From the NCBI RefSeq assembly GCF_047675955.1, contig NC_132910.1, positions 89,616,923 to 89,680,922 of the forward strand: a stretch of 64,000 nt of DNA. The letters run 5' to 3'. The notes beneath the pieces were generated by a model. It was given only the letters and a program-made list of their open reading frames with translations. It did no database searches and was not told where the DNA came from. Source of the stretch: Chlorocebus sabaeus. Lineage: Eukaryota > Chordata > Mammalia > Primates > Cercopithecidae. This document shows, piece by piece, positions 1-17,355 of this stretch (its first letter is position 1; every line of letters begins with the position of its first letter). The position numbers and the translations under genes were made by a program.

Positions 1-15
1 CATGCCAAAATGTAA
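1..15 (+). pseudogene. Last codons of L1 ORF1 (RNA-binding protein)
   Basis: Bases 1-12 read His-Ala-Lys-Met and are followed by TAA at 13-15, which is the expected C-terminus of primate L1 ORF1p, the RNA chaperone of the L1 particle. The rest of ORF1 lies left of the window. A 63-base spacer then leads to the ORF2 start, the normal L1 spacing. Confidence 0.75.
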
Positions 16-78
16 AGACCATTGAGGATAGGAAGAAACTGCATCAACTAACGAGCAAAATAACCAGCTAATATCACA

Positions 79-3890
<3,812 letters not shown>

Positions 3891-4154
3891 ACAATGAGAT
3901 CACCTGGACTCTGGTAGGGGAACATCACACACCAGGGCCTATCATGGGGAGGGGGGAAGAGGGAGGGATGGCATTGGGAGTTATACCTGGTGTAAATGAC
4001 GAGTTGATGGGTGCTGACGAGTTGATGGGAGCAGCACAGCAACATGGCACAAGTATACATATGTAACAAACCTGCACATTGTGCACATGTACCCTAGAAC
4101 TTAAAGTATAACCAAAAAAAAAAAAAAAGAAGAAAAAAAAAAGAAAGAAAGAAA

Positions 4155-4730
4155 AGAGTGTGATAATTCCTCAAGGATCTAGAACTAGAAATGCCATTTG
4201 ACCCAGCAATCCCATTACTGGGTATATACCCAAGGATTATAAAACATTCTACTAAAAAGACACTGCACGCGTATGTTTATTGTGGCACTCTTCACAATAG
4301 CGAAGACTTGGAACCAACCCAAATGCCCATCAATGATAGACTGGAGAAAGAAAATGTGGCACATATACACCATGGAATGCTATGCAGCCATAAAAAAGGA
4401 TGAGTTCATATCCTTTGCAGGGACATGGATGAAGCTGGAAGCCATCATTCCCAGCAAACTAACCCAAGAACAGAAAACCAAACACTACATATTCTCACTC
4501 ATAAGTGGGAGTTGAACAATGAAAACACATGGACACAGGGAGGGAAACATCACATACCAGGGCCTGTCAAGGGGTGGGGGGCAAGCAGAAGGATAACATT
4601 AGGAGAAATACCTGACGTAGGTGACAGGTTGATGGATGCAGCAATCCACGATGGCACATATATACCTATGTAACAAACCTGAACGTTCTGTACATGTACC
4701 CAGAACTTAAAGTATAATTTTAAAAAAATG
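4155..4730 (+). mobile_element. Second L1 3' end (ORF2 C-terminus and 3' UTR)
   Basis: Directly after the A-rich tail of the first L1, the sequence restarts in the last part of ORF2 (about 4170-4520, broken) and repeats the L1 3' UTR to an A-rich end near 4730. It aligns with 3540-4110 of the first copy but differs at many sites, so it is a separate, somewhat different L1. Either this is a truncated tandem neighbour, or the first L1 inserted into this older one and the older one's 5' part lies left of the window. Confidence 0.85.
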
Positions 4731-7700
4731 TAATCAGTGACTGTTACACCAGATGTGTATACATTAACATGAAGAAACATGAAAAAGTAAGGAAACACAA
4801 CACCCCAATGGAACACAATAATTCTTCAGTAAAAGATCCTAAATTACAGGAAATCTATGCAGTGCCTAAAAATAATTCAAAATAATAATTTTAAGAAATC
4901 TGAGCAAGATACAAGATAACACAGATAGATAATATGAAGAAATTAGAAAAACAAATCATGATCTGAATGAGAAATTTACCAACAGGATAAATATCATAAA
5001 AAAGAACCAAACACAAATTCTGGAACTGAAGGAAACAGTGAATGACATAAATATATAATTGCAAGCTTCAACAATATAACAGATCAAGCAGAACAAATAA
5101 TTTCTGAACTTGAAGAGGTCTTTTGAAATAACTCAGTCAGACAAAGAAAAAAAGAACTTAAAGGATGAAAAAGTCAGTGTGACATATGGGGCACCATCAG
5201 GAAAACAGATATTTGAATTTGGGGAATCCAGAAGAAGAGATGGGAAAAGACATGGAAAACCTATTTAGTAAAATAACAGCTGAAAACTTCCCAAGTCTTG
5301 TAAGACATATAGACATTTAGATACAGAAAGTTCAAAGGTCTTCAAATAGATTCCACCCAAAAAGGTCCTCTCTGAGGCACACTATAAGAAAACTGTCAAA
5401 AGTCAAAGAAAAAGGAAGAATTCTAAAAACAGCAAAAGAAATACTGCCAAGTCACATATGAGGGAATCTCCATCAGACTAACAGCACATTTTTTATTAGA
5501 AACTTTACATACCAGGACAGAAGGAGATAATATATTCAAAGTGCTGAAAAAATAATTGTGAGCCAAAAATACTATATCCAGCAGAGCTGTCCCACAGAAA
5601 TGAAGGAGAAATAAAGTATTTCCCAGATAGGCAAAAACCGAGAGAATTCATCACAGCTAGACTAGTACTACAGGAAATACTAAAGGAGTTCTACATCTGG
5701 AAGCAAAAGGACAATCAACCATCTACCATCACTAAAACACACAAAAGTATAAAACTTACTAATAGGGCACATGCACAAATAAGAAATAAAAAAGAATCAA
5801 ACATTATCAGCTCAGAAAAACACCAAACTGCAAAGATAATAAGTGAGGAAGAAAGGAAAAAATTATATGCAAGACAATCAGAAACCATCTAACAAAATAG
5901 CAGGACTAATTCCACACACAAAATGACAACCTTGAAGGTAAATGATGTGAATTCCCCAATTAAAAGATATAGACTGACTGAATGAATTTTAAAAAAAGAA
6001 AAAAAAGATCCATCTATCTGCTACCTACAAGAAACTCACTTGATCTGTAGATAAACAAGCTGAAAGGGAAAGGATGGAAAATGATATTCCATGTGAAAAA
6101 AAAAACCCAAAAGTAGGAAGAAAAGCAAGCATATATCACATAAAATAGACTTTAAGTCCAAAACAAAAAAAGAAACAAAGAAAGTCATTCTATGATAAAG
6201 AGATCTATTCAGCAAGAGGATAAAACAAGAGGAAATATATATGCACCCAATACTACCCAAATATCAAATATTATTAGAGCTTAAGAATGAGATAGACTCC
6301 AATGCAATAATAGCTGAGGCCTTCAATATCTCAGTTTCAGCATTGAACAGATCACCTAGAGAAGAAAACAACAAAGAAACACTGGACTCAAACTGTGCTA
6401 TAGACCAAATGGACTTAACAGCCATTTACAAAAAATTTCATCCAACAGCTGCAGAATATACATTTTCTCATCAGTACATGGAACATTCTCCAGGATATGT
6501 TAGGCCACAAAACAAATTCCAACAAATACAAAATTTGAAATCACATCAAGTATCTTCTCAGACCACAGTGGAAAAAAACTAGAAATCAATAACAAAAGGA
6601 ACACTGGTAACCATACAAATACATAAAAATTAAACAATATGCTCCTGAATGATCTTTGGATCAATGAAGAAAAAAAGTCTTGAAACAGACAAAAATAGAA
6701 ACACATCATACCAAAACCTATGGAATTAAAAACATTACTAAGAGGGAAGTTTATAGTAATAAATGCCCACGTCAAAAAAGTAGACAGATTTCAAATAAAC
6801 AACCTAATGATGCACTGTACCTCAAAAAACTGGAACAATAAGAACTCATACCCCAAATTAGTAGAGGGAAATACATAATAAAGGCCAGCACAAAACTAAG
6901 CAGAACAGAGACTTTAAAAACAGCACAAAAGGTCAATGAAATGAAAAGTTGGTGTCTTGAAAAGATAAACACAATCAACAAATCATTAATGAAACTCAGA
7001 AAAAAAAGGAGAGAAGACCCAAATAAATAAAATCAGAAACAAGGAAACTTTATAACTGATAGTAGGGAAACACAAAGGATCACTGAGACTATTATGAACA
7101 GCTATACACCAACCAAGTAGAAAACCTTAAAAAATGGATAAATTCCTTGATACACATAACCTACCAAGATCGAACCAGGAAGAAATACAAAACCTGAATG
7201 GACCAATAATGAGTAATGAGATTGAATTAGTTATAATAAATCCTCCAGCAAAAGAAAGCCCATGATCAAATGGCATTACTTGTAAAATTCTAACAAATTT
7301 CTAATGATGAACTAATACCAATTCTCCTCAAACTATTCCAAAAAATTGAAGATAAAGGAATTCTTACTAACTCATCCTACAAGGCCAGCATTACTCTGAT
7401 ACAAAAATCAGACAAAAATACAATAAAAAAAGAAAACAGAACAATATCCCTCATGAATATAGTTTCAAAACTCTTCAATAGATACTAGCAAGCCAAAGCC
7501 AACAGCACATCAAAAACATAATACACCAAATCAAGTGAGATTTATCCCAGTAATGCAAGGATAGTTCAACACATGCAAATCAGTAAATGTGATACATTAC
7601 ATCAATGTAATGGAAATAAACCATATAATCATCTCAATAAATTAAGAGAAAGCATTTGATAAAATTCAAACCACTTTCATGATAAAAACTCTCAACAAAT

Positions 7701-9042
7701 TAAGCATACAAGAAATATACCTCAACACATGAAGACTTTATATGACAAATCCAGAAATAACATCACACTGAATGGGGAGAAAGCTGAAAGACTGTTCTCT
7801 AAGAACTGGAACAAAACAAGGGATGTCCACTTTTACCACTTTTATTCAACAGAATACTGGAAGTTTTAACCAAAGATATTAGTCAAGAGAATAAAATTAA
7901 AGGAATCCAAATTGATAAAAAGGGAGTTAAATTGTTCTTTGCACATAACATGATCTTATATATAGAAAAACCTAAAGACTTCATGAAAAAAGTCTTAAAA
8001 CTAATAAGCAAATTCAGTGAAGTTGTAGAATACAAAAACAACATACAAAAGTCAGTAGCAATTTTATACACCAATAATGAACTAGCTGAAACAGAAATCA
8101 AGAAAGTGATTCCATTTATAATAGCTACAAAAATTAATATACCTAGAAATAAATGTAACCAAAGAGGTAAAAGGTATCTACAATGAAAACTACACTGATT
8201 TAAGAAAGTAAAGAGGACACACACAAAAATGTAATGACATTCCATACTCATGAATTGAAATAATTAATATTGTTAAAATGATTACACTACCCAAAGCAAT
8301 CTACAAATTTAGTGTAATTCCTAATAAAACATCAGTGTAAGAAATAGAAAAAGCAGTCCTAATGTTTGTATAGAACCACAAGAAAAAAACCATGAATGGA
8401 CAAAGGAATGCTAAACAAAAAGAACAAAACTGAAGACGTTGCACTATCTGACAAAGTGTGAAACTACCTTACAAATTCATATTAACCAAAAAAGCATGAT
8501 GAAACATGTAAAAGCAGACATATAGAACAATGAAACAGAATAGTTACCCCCAGACATAAATTTATGTGTTTACAGTCAGCTAATTTTTTACAAAGATTCC
8601 AAGAGCATACATTGGGATAGTCTCTTCAATAAATGGTGTTGGGACAATAGAATATCCATATACAGAAGAGGAAAACTAGATCCCTATTCCTCACCATTAA
8701 AATGGATTAAAGACTTAAATATAAGACCCAAAACTATAAAACTAGTAGAAAAAAACATATATAAACACTTCAGGACATTGGTCTAGGCAAAGATTTTATG
8801 GCTAAGACCTCAAAAGCACAGGCAACAAAATCAGAAATAAACAAATGGGACTATAACAAACTAAAAAGCTTCTGCACAGCAAAAGAAAACAAAAAGTGAA
8901 GACACAATCTGTAGAATGAGAGAAAATATCTGCAAACTATTTATGTAACAAGGAACTAATATCCAGAATATATTTTTAAAAGCACAATATTACTAATCAT
9001 CAGGAAAATGCAAGACAAAACCACAGTGAGATACCATCTCAT
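4731..9042 (+). mobile_element. Old L1M copy, left part (ORF1 and most of ORF2)
   Basis: Runs in the order of an L1: ORF1-like coiled-coil and RNA-binding region (about 4735-5690), spacer (about 5690-5925), then ORF2 endonuclease (about 5925-6600) and reverse transcriptase. It is much more diverged than the first L1 and has stops and frameshifts throughout; the longest clean stretches are near 113 codons (6241-6582). The RT catalytic motif has decayed to FAHN at about 7938-7949. Subfamily is of the L1MA/L1MB type by its ORF1 wording; this is an estimate. It breaks off at about 9042, inside ORF2, and resumes at 10381. Confidence 0.85.
5925..9042 (+). pseudogene. L1M ORF2 pseudogene, N-terminal and RT part
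   Basis: Decayed ORF2. Pieces of the endonuclease (6241-6582, including the PREENNKETLDSN-like stretch) and of the RT thumb and C-terminal region (for example 8640-8890, with the 'cttctgcacagcaaaaga' signature) can be aligned by eye with the better copy at 79-3890. The catalytic aspartates are gone and many codons are stops. No protein could be made. Confidence 0.8.
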
Positions 9043-9327
9043 CTCTTTGGGAAAAAAAAACACACATTTTTCCTCTGCTTTCACACTACAACAATCATAA
9101 CACAGATGAAGACTTCTGTGACAAAATGTGTGGGGAGTTGGAAGGGGAGCAATTCACCAAGTGCACAATCAGTTCGGTGTAGATATCAGATGGGTGTCCT
9201 GCAATTCAATTCCAACACTATCTACCTGGAGATAATGTCAGATCCCACAGATTGTGGGCTCAGTCCCAAAAACTGTCCTACCCCCTTCAGAAACCAGTTG
9301 CAACTCCAGGCCTCCAGAACTTCTGAT

Positions 9328-9432
9328 GAATGGGGTTTAGGTTGGGGTTCCCATGACTCCCTCTTTGGGTTTGATTAATTTGCTAGAGTAGCTCACAAAA
9401 TTCAGGGAAACACTCACTTACATTTAACAGTT
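9328..9432 (+). repeat. Direct repeat, copy 1 (about 105 bp)
   Basis: Nearly the same sequence recurs at 10236-10340 in the same orientation. The shared core covers 'gttggggttcccatgac', 'ctctttgggtttgattaat' and 'ttgctagagtagctcaca'. The copies are about 910 bp apart, of which 379 bp is the later MaLR LTR. Confidence 0.85.
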
Positions 9433-9447
9433 TATCATAAAGGATAT

Positions 9448-9826
9448 TGATATGGTTTGGCTCTGTGTCCCCACCCAAATCTCATGTCAAATTGTAATTC
9501 CCAGTGTTTGAAGAAAGGCCTGTTGGGAGGTGATTGAATCATGGGGATGGACTCCCCCCTTGCTGTTCTCATAATAGAGTTCTCATGAGGTCTTTGTTTG
9601 AAAGTGTATAGCACTTCCCCCTTTGTTCTGTCTCTCTCCTGCTGGCCATGTGAAGATGTGTCTACTTCCCCTTCACCTTCCACCATGATTGTAAGTTTTC
9701 TGAGGCCTCCTTGGAAGCAGAAGCCTGTAGGAGCCCACAGAACCATGGGCCAATTAAACCTCTTTCCTTTATAAATTACCCAGTCTCAGGTATGTCTTTA
9801 TAGCAGTGCAAGAACAGACTAATACA
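9448..9826 (+). mobile_element. Solo LTR of MaLR type (THE1/MST group)
   Basis: Starts TGATATGGTTTGGC and ends AACAGACTAATACA, the standard ends of THE1/MST LTRs (ERVL-MaLR). It is flanked by perfect 5-bp target duplications, GATAT at 9443-9447 and GATAT at 9827-9831, the size expected for this group. No internal region is present, so it is a solo LTR left by LTR-LTR recombination. An AATTAAA-type polyadenylation region sits near 9753. Confidence 0.92.
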
Positions 9827-10235
9827 GATATTATAAGGCAAGGTATGTGGGAAGAAGCATGGAGATCCCATGTCCTTCCTGGATGCAGCACCCTGTAGTA
9901 ATCTTCATGTGTTCAGTTATCAGAAAGCTCCCCCAAATCCTGTCTTCTTGCACCTTTTACGGCGACTTCATAGGATAGGCATGATTGACAACCATGTAGA
10001 AATGTGACTGAACATAAAAGGTATGATCTAAATGCAGCAAGTCCTATCTTTACAGATTCTTCTTGGCCTCTCTGTGCAGTGTTTCTTACTCCCAAGTTTG
10101 GGGCAGGACCCTGTCTTAAATGAGGGTCTTATCATCCACAATTAAATACAGTCCTAAGATTCTGCTTCATTACAACAAAAAAAAATTGGTAACAAGGGAT
10201 ATGGGAGTTATAAGCCAAAAACCATGAACTTCTCT

Positions 10236-10340
10236 TGAACTGGGTTTAAGTTGGGGTTCCCATGACCCCCTCTTTGGGTTTGATTAATTTGCTAGAGTAG
10301 CTCACAAAACTCATGGAAACACTTACTTACATTTACCAAT
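10236..10340 (+). repeat. Direct repeat, copy 2 (about 105 bp)
   Basis: Second copy of the segment at 9328-9432, ending just before an AT-rich stretch and the return to L1M. Differences are scattered single bases, so the duplication is not recent. Confidence 0.85.
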
Positions 10341-10380
10341 CTATTTATATATAAACATAAATATAAATAATATCATATTA

Positions 10381-11236
10381 CCCCAGGTAGACAAGCTATT
10401 ATCAAGAAGGCAAAAAATAAGAATTCCTGGTAAGGATGCAGAGAAATGAGAACTCTTGAACACTATTAGCACCAATTAAACTACTACAGTCATTATGGAC
10501 AATGGTATGTAGGTTTCTCCAAAAACTAAAAATACCATTTGATAAAGCAATCTCACTACTGGGTATTTATCAAAGAAAAGGAAATCAATGTGTCAAAGGG
10601 ATACCTGTACCTCCATGTTTATTGCAGCACTATTTACAATAGCAAAGATATGGAATCAATCTAAATGTCCATCAGGGGATGAATGAATAAAGAAAATGTG
10701 GTATATATTCACAATGGAAGACTATTCAACCATTAAAATAATGAAATCCTGTCATTTGTGGCAACAAAGATGAGCCTGGAGGACATTACGTTAAGTGAAA
10801 TAAGAAAGGCACAAAAAGATAAATACTATGTGTTCTCACTCATGTATGAGAGCTAAAAAATATAGCTCATAGAAGTATTATGAGCTATATTTATTATTAT
10901 AGTATTATTGTTCTCTGTTATCATTAGGGGATGAAAAGGGGGGCAGGAGAGGAAGATAGGAAGAGACTAGTTAACATATACAAAGTTACAGCTACATGGG
11001 AGGAATAAGTTCTAGTGTTATTTAACACTCTAGAGTAAATTTGGTTAACAATAATTTAGTGTATATTTTCAAAAAGCTAGAAGAGAGAATATTGAATGTT
11101 CACAACTCAAACAAATGATCAATATTCTAAGTGATGGATATGATAATTGCCTTGATTTGATCCTTACACATTGTGTGCACTATATGCCATAAATATACAA
11201 AATTATTACATGTCAACTGAAAATAAAAGGAAAAAA
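10381..11236 (+). mobile_element. Old L1M copy, right part (ORF2 end and 3' UTR)
   Basis: Continuation of the L1M that starts at 4731. The C-terminal part of ORF2 is readable in the DNA (for example 'ctactgggtatttatc' at about 10556 and 'ttgcagcactatttacaata' near 10622), followed from about 10850 by a 3' UTR that ends in an A-rich stretch near 11225. A hairpin-forming palindrome lies at 10860-10890. Confidence 0.85.
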
Positions 11237-11365
11237 ATTTAGGGTAAGATGAGTAGATATATGGCACTTTTAGCTAATTAATACGTAGACTTCTTTAAAG
11301 AGCTTCCTTGCTATTCCCAGGGAAAGTTTCAAGTAGACTTTTCTTTCTTACCTAGTTTGCTAATA
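11237..11365. other. Short unclassified stretch
   Basis: AT-rich DNA between the L1M 3' end and a MER5-type element. I see no gene or repeat in it. Confidence 0.5.
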
Positions 11366-11522
11366 GTTTTCAAACTTCAGTTACATACGATTTACTTAGG
11401 AATGATTACAGAAAATACATAATCCAATGACTTTCATTCCAAAGGTCTGGGGTTAGGCCCAAGAATCAGCAGTTTTAACAAATATTCCAAGTTAGTGTAC
11501 TACACTTTGAGAAACATCACTG
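11366..11522 (-). mobile_element. MER5A-like hAT non-autonomous DNA transposon
   Basis: Ends in 'cactttgagaaacatcactg', close to the MER5 terminal repeat, and begins with 'ttttcaaacttcag', its inverted partner. The middle holds the family's 'ggtctggggttagg' block. Length near 157 bp fits a roughly full-length copy. Confidence 0.65.
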
Positions 11523-12982
11523 TACAATGAACTAATAATATAAACTTCCTGTATTGACAAGAGGCTCTTGCCCTTATGAAAGTTGGAAAAAATAGGATAA
11601 TAGTATATTTTTTAGACCCGCGTTCTCTGTGTTGTGATTTTTTTCAAAGACATGTGTTTGCCCTAGGGGTCTGAAGAATATTTTAACTTCTTTGTTGTTC
11701 TATTCACTGGTGTTTACTGATGTGTACTCCTTAAGGAAATGTTTTTAAAATGTACAGAAACACAACTACACACATATACGATCTATATTTTATAGTAAGA
11801 CTTGGTTTTAGACCTTTCTCAGATGTGTTTAGGGAGTTCAGTTCATATCCAGTTTTAAAAGCATCAACCCTCAGTGGACACCAGTGTTGTAGTCAGCCAA
11901 GTTGAAATCATTGTACAAGGACATTATTTTCAGCAAGTTCCAGACTTCATTCAAAAGAGAAAAAATGTTTCTTATACTTTGTCTTCAAAAACAGTAGCTG
12001 CTGTAACTTCGAAGGGGAAAAAAATCACTGGAACCAGAAGTATTGATATCTGATTTAAAATGCAAAAAACAAAAAAGGAATACAAGAGAAAAGGAGCAAA
12101 ATATGTTCAGTGTGCCAAATGCAAGCATAGTAATAATCTGTAAGTGTTTTGAAGATATAATGACTATTTCCTTAGGAGGAAGAGTCATCATTTAGTTGAG
12201 TGCAGGGTGCTAGGACAAGGAGAAACGGGTCCTGATTTCTGTGTAATTTTCTATCAAACTCGAAGTTGCTGATTACATAGTTTCAGCCATTTTTGAAAAA
12301 TGTGTTTTGGCACACACAAGTAAAGCTCTTAACTAATCCAGGACTGCTGATGTGAATGCAGCAAGAATTTATTTACAATTAGGCCTAACAGTCCCAAAGG
12401 TAAAGCCATTTTTTAAAGTCTTTAGGAAACTTACCTCTGCAAAAATTCTACTTTCCCCTCCCTGAAGGGTGTCAACTTGGGATAGGTGAATCAAATAATA
12501 AATTTGCTGAGTAGCACAAATATTAGTGAAGACTTTGCAGCTCTCATGATTTCTGCTACCTTTTAAAAGCTTACAAGTTCTATGCTTCCCTTTCAGTAAG
12601 CTATGTTAACCAAGAAACCCAGGAAAACATAAACGTTTGCTGGCATGAAAGATAATTTATAATTCCAGAGTAAAAAATGCTATTTATCTACTGTCATCTT
12701 CAGGCTACATGCTTCATCTGCATTCATATTTTAATGCTGATTGAAAATATTGCTTGCTTCTTTCATTGTAGTTTCCTCCCCAAGATATATTTTCTCAGAA
12801 AGGTCACTTCCACACTACTGTATTTCTGAGACTACATCTTTCTACCCTGCCAGGATATTTTCTTCCTTATTACTTTACCACATTATGTCTCATAAATTTT
12901 TTTTAAAAAACTGATTTTAGGTCATTTATACTGTAGTCAAGTGTTTGTCTAAGGATATTTCCATGCAATGGGAATTTTTTGA
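11523..12982. other. Unclassified non-coding DNA
   Basis: About 1.45 kb without a recognisable repeat or credible reading frame. The longest frames are under 70 codons and AT-rich. It may hold very old decayed repeats. Confidence 0.5.
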
Positions 12983-13095
12983 GTTTGGTCTACAGAGCAG
13001 AACCATCACTATCACCTAGAAGAAATGCACAATCTCAGGATTCATCCCAGATCTGCAGAATAAGAATCTTCATTTTCACAAGATCCCACAATGAT
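12983..13095 (+). mobile_element. MER5A-like hAT fragment
   Basis: Matches by eye the MER5A internal wording in forward orientation: 'cactatcacctagaag', 'atgcacaatctcagg', 'cagaataagaatcttcat', 'acaagatccc'. The left terminal repeat is worn. Confidence 0.55.
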
Positions 13096-13270
13096 TTATG
13101 TATACTTTAAACTCAGAGAAATAGAAGGTTTTACAAGGTCAAGGACTGCGGGGAGGAGCCCCCATCTAGCCCAACTCCTCCTAGGATTCTGTGTCTGCCA
13201 CGCCTTAAGAGATTGTTCTCTACAGATTCGGTGATGGATCTGCCAGAGATATTTCTCCTGTGTTGTCTTT

Positions 13271-13453
13271 AGTGGGAAGAGTAGCAGGGTATCATTTAGC
13301 ACACTGTCACTCTGTCCATGGCAAGTCCCATAGACAGTAACATTCTGAAGAGAACCAACTAACTCTTCTTTACCATTATATCTCTACTGCTAGAAAGCAG
13401 TGACTGGCATATAATAGTTGTTCGCAAATAAAATGCAATCGGAATCCTAGAAG
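13271..13453 (+). repeat. 183-bp direct duplication, copy 1
   Basis: Aligns without gaps with 14762-14944; my hand count gives 26 differences in 183, about 86% identity. Both begin 'agtg.gaagagtag' and end 'ggaatcctagaag'. Outside these limits similarity stops abruptly. It is not a family I recognise. The two copies are about 1.49 kb apart. Confidence 0.85.
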
Positions 13454-14761
13454 CACCAAAATCATTGGTGAAATATGTAAACATTTCAACAACTTGAAAG
13501 AGACGTATGGTCAACATGAAATTACCTACCCTCGTAGTTTCTTTGTTACTGATCAAGTCAAAAATATTGTTTTGTAAGATACATAGTCTACTCCAAATCT
13601 AAGTCTCAACCAAAGCATAGTACACTTTGGTTAGGTTACTGACTCCAAGCTGCTTACTGACATCATAGAACATGTATTCTAAACTTTTGAGGACTTGTTT
13701 AGACCTAATTATATGATAATCAGATGGTGGAAACCCAATAAATGCTGCTGACAGGCTGACAAGATTTACTCACCCCTGGCTTGAGTCTTCGTGACTCAGT
13801 TCAACCTCAAAGGAAAAGAATTCACGGCCTTTACCATCCACTCTGTAGCTGGGCAGCCTTTCACCAATGCAGAGAACTAATTGCTTCTTTGTCATTGGCT
13901 TTCATATCGTTTATTACTGGCATGATGTTCCAGTACCCAAGAAGCACAAATCATGATCCCCGAAGCTGCTTTAACCTTTTCAAACTGTAACAACTTGACT
14001 GTATGCTTCATTACACTCCTCAGGATGACAGTCTGAAACAGAGAAGTCCGTCAGCATGCTTCATTAGTACTTTCTCCCACTTCCCAAGATAGCAAATGTC
14101 CTGCAAGTACAGGCAGAAACTTCAGCATCCATCCCTCAGTATTTTAGTGTTTCCCATTCCTGGGCACATTTCCTAACTATTAAATCATGTGTGTGCTTTG
14201 AAAACCATAAGCTCAATGAGCTTTGCCCACCTCAGCTTGCCTCAGGGCATTTAAACGCTTCACTAGAAAATTCCTCTCTATGGGGGTTTTCTATCACAAA
14301 GCAAGAACATTAGCAAAAACTCAAAAGCTCACAAAACTGAGATAAGGTATATAGAAATGAAAACAATTCTAAAAGGGCTGGAAAAGTTTACTGAAATTAT
14401 AATTACCATCATATTTTGTATAGGATATGAAATTGCTGCTAATCTGATCCTTGCCTTGCACACTCACCACCAGCGGTCCCCGTATCCCAGCCCATGCACT
14501 GCATTCCCTGCCAGCTATGCATCCTTACAAAGACACACTATAACTGTTTTCACTTGGGTCTTCCACTCTACTGGGTAAATGTCTACTCTTCTGTGACAGC
14601 CTTGCTCAAATAACTTCTATCAATGCTACTTAAAGCACAGGTCATTTTCTATCCTGCAAGCAATGTACAAATTTACGTAAACCCTAGTTTAGTGCATTTC
14701 ACATTCATTATAATCATTTACATATGTCCCTACCCTAGAATGCAGGATATTTTTACATTCT
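13454..14761. other. Unclassified DNA between the duplicated blocks
   Basis: No repeat family or credible gene recognised. Short frames (13781-13990, 14357-14578) have no domain or splice context that would support them. Confidence 0.5.
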
Positions 14762-14944
14762 AGTGAGAAGAGTAGTAGGGTGCCATTTAGCACTCTGTCA
14801 CTCCGTCCAGGGCAAGCCACATAGACAGTAACATCCTAATAAGAAACAACTACATCTTCTCTACCATTATATCTCTACTACCAGAAAGCAGTGACTGGCA
14901 TGTAACAGGTGTTCACAAATAAGATGCAAATGGAATCCTAGAAG
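14762..14944 (+). repeat. 183-bp direct duplication, copy 2
   Basis: Second copy of 13271-13453, same orientation and identical length. The equal lengths suggest that only substitutions have accumulated since the duplication. Confidence 0.85.
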
Positions 14945-15472
14945 TATTTAGTTAGTTAGCACTACATATCCATTGCCCATTTAAGTAAGTACTTGACACT
15001 GAATAAACAAGAAAACAAAAAAATCACTAGGTTATGCCTAAAATTAGAGACATTTTAGGAAACATTTAAGACCCACTAACATGCCTTCATAATTAGAAAA
15101 CATTCTACTAATAACATAAGTGTAAAAATGTTTCCTGTAATAAAAGCGTAATAACACAAACATATGAAACCATTAGGTCACTCGCCTTTGAGAAGTTTAA
15201 AAATAAAACTACAGAAATTGCTGCTACTTGGCAGGAGTAAATGAATTCTGTTTCTCTAAACTAGAAGCAATAATCCTATTAATTTGAATGACTGAGAGGC
15301 ATCTCAGTCTTTACATAAGCCAATTTCATCGTATAGTCCCATAATCATATTATTTTTCTGAAAATATTGCTTAAATACTAATATGAGAGCATCCCAAAGC
15401 AAACCAAAAATGATATAATTTTATTATATTTTCAAGTTAGCAATGCAGTAAAAAAAATTTTTTTTAAGAAAT
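14945..15472. other. Unclassified AT-rich DNA
   Basis: About 530 bp with no repeat or gene recognised, ending at the target duplication of the next Alu. Confidence 0.5.
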
Positions 15473-15481
15473 AAAATTAGG

Positions 15482-17355
<1,874 letters not shown>

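Larger units (their letters stand above)
9043..10380 (+). mobile_element. LTR-like insert inside L1M
   Basis: Interrupts L1M ORF2: the L1 text stops in 'taccatctcatc' and picks up at 'ccccaggtagac' (10381) with little or no L1 sequence missing. The insert is not L1. Wording about 'ggttcccatgac', 'ctctttgggtttgattaat' and 'ttgctagagtagctcac' is of a type I associate with mammalian endogenous-retrovirus LTRs, but I do not assert the family or strand. It contains a MaLR solo LTR (9448-9826) and two copies of one roughly 105-bp segment. Confidence 0.55.
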
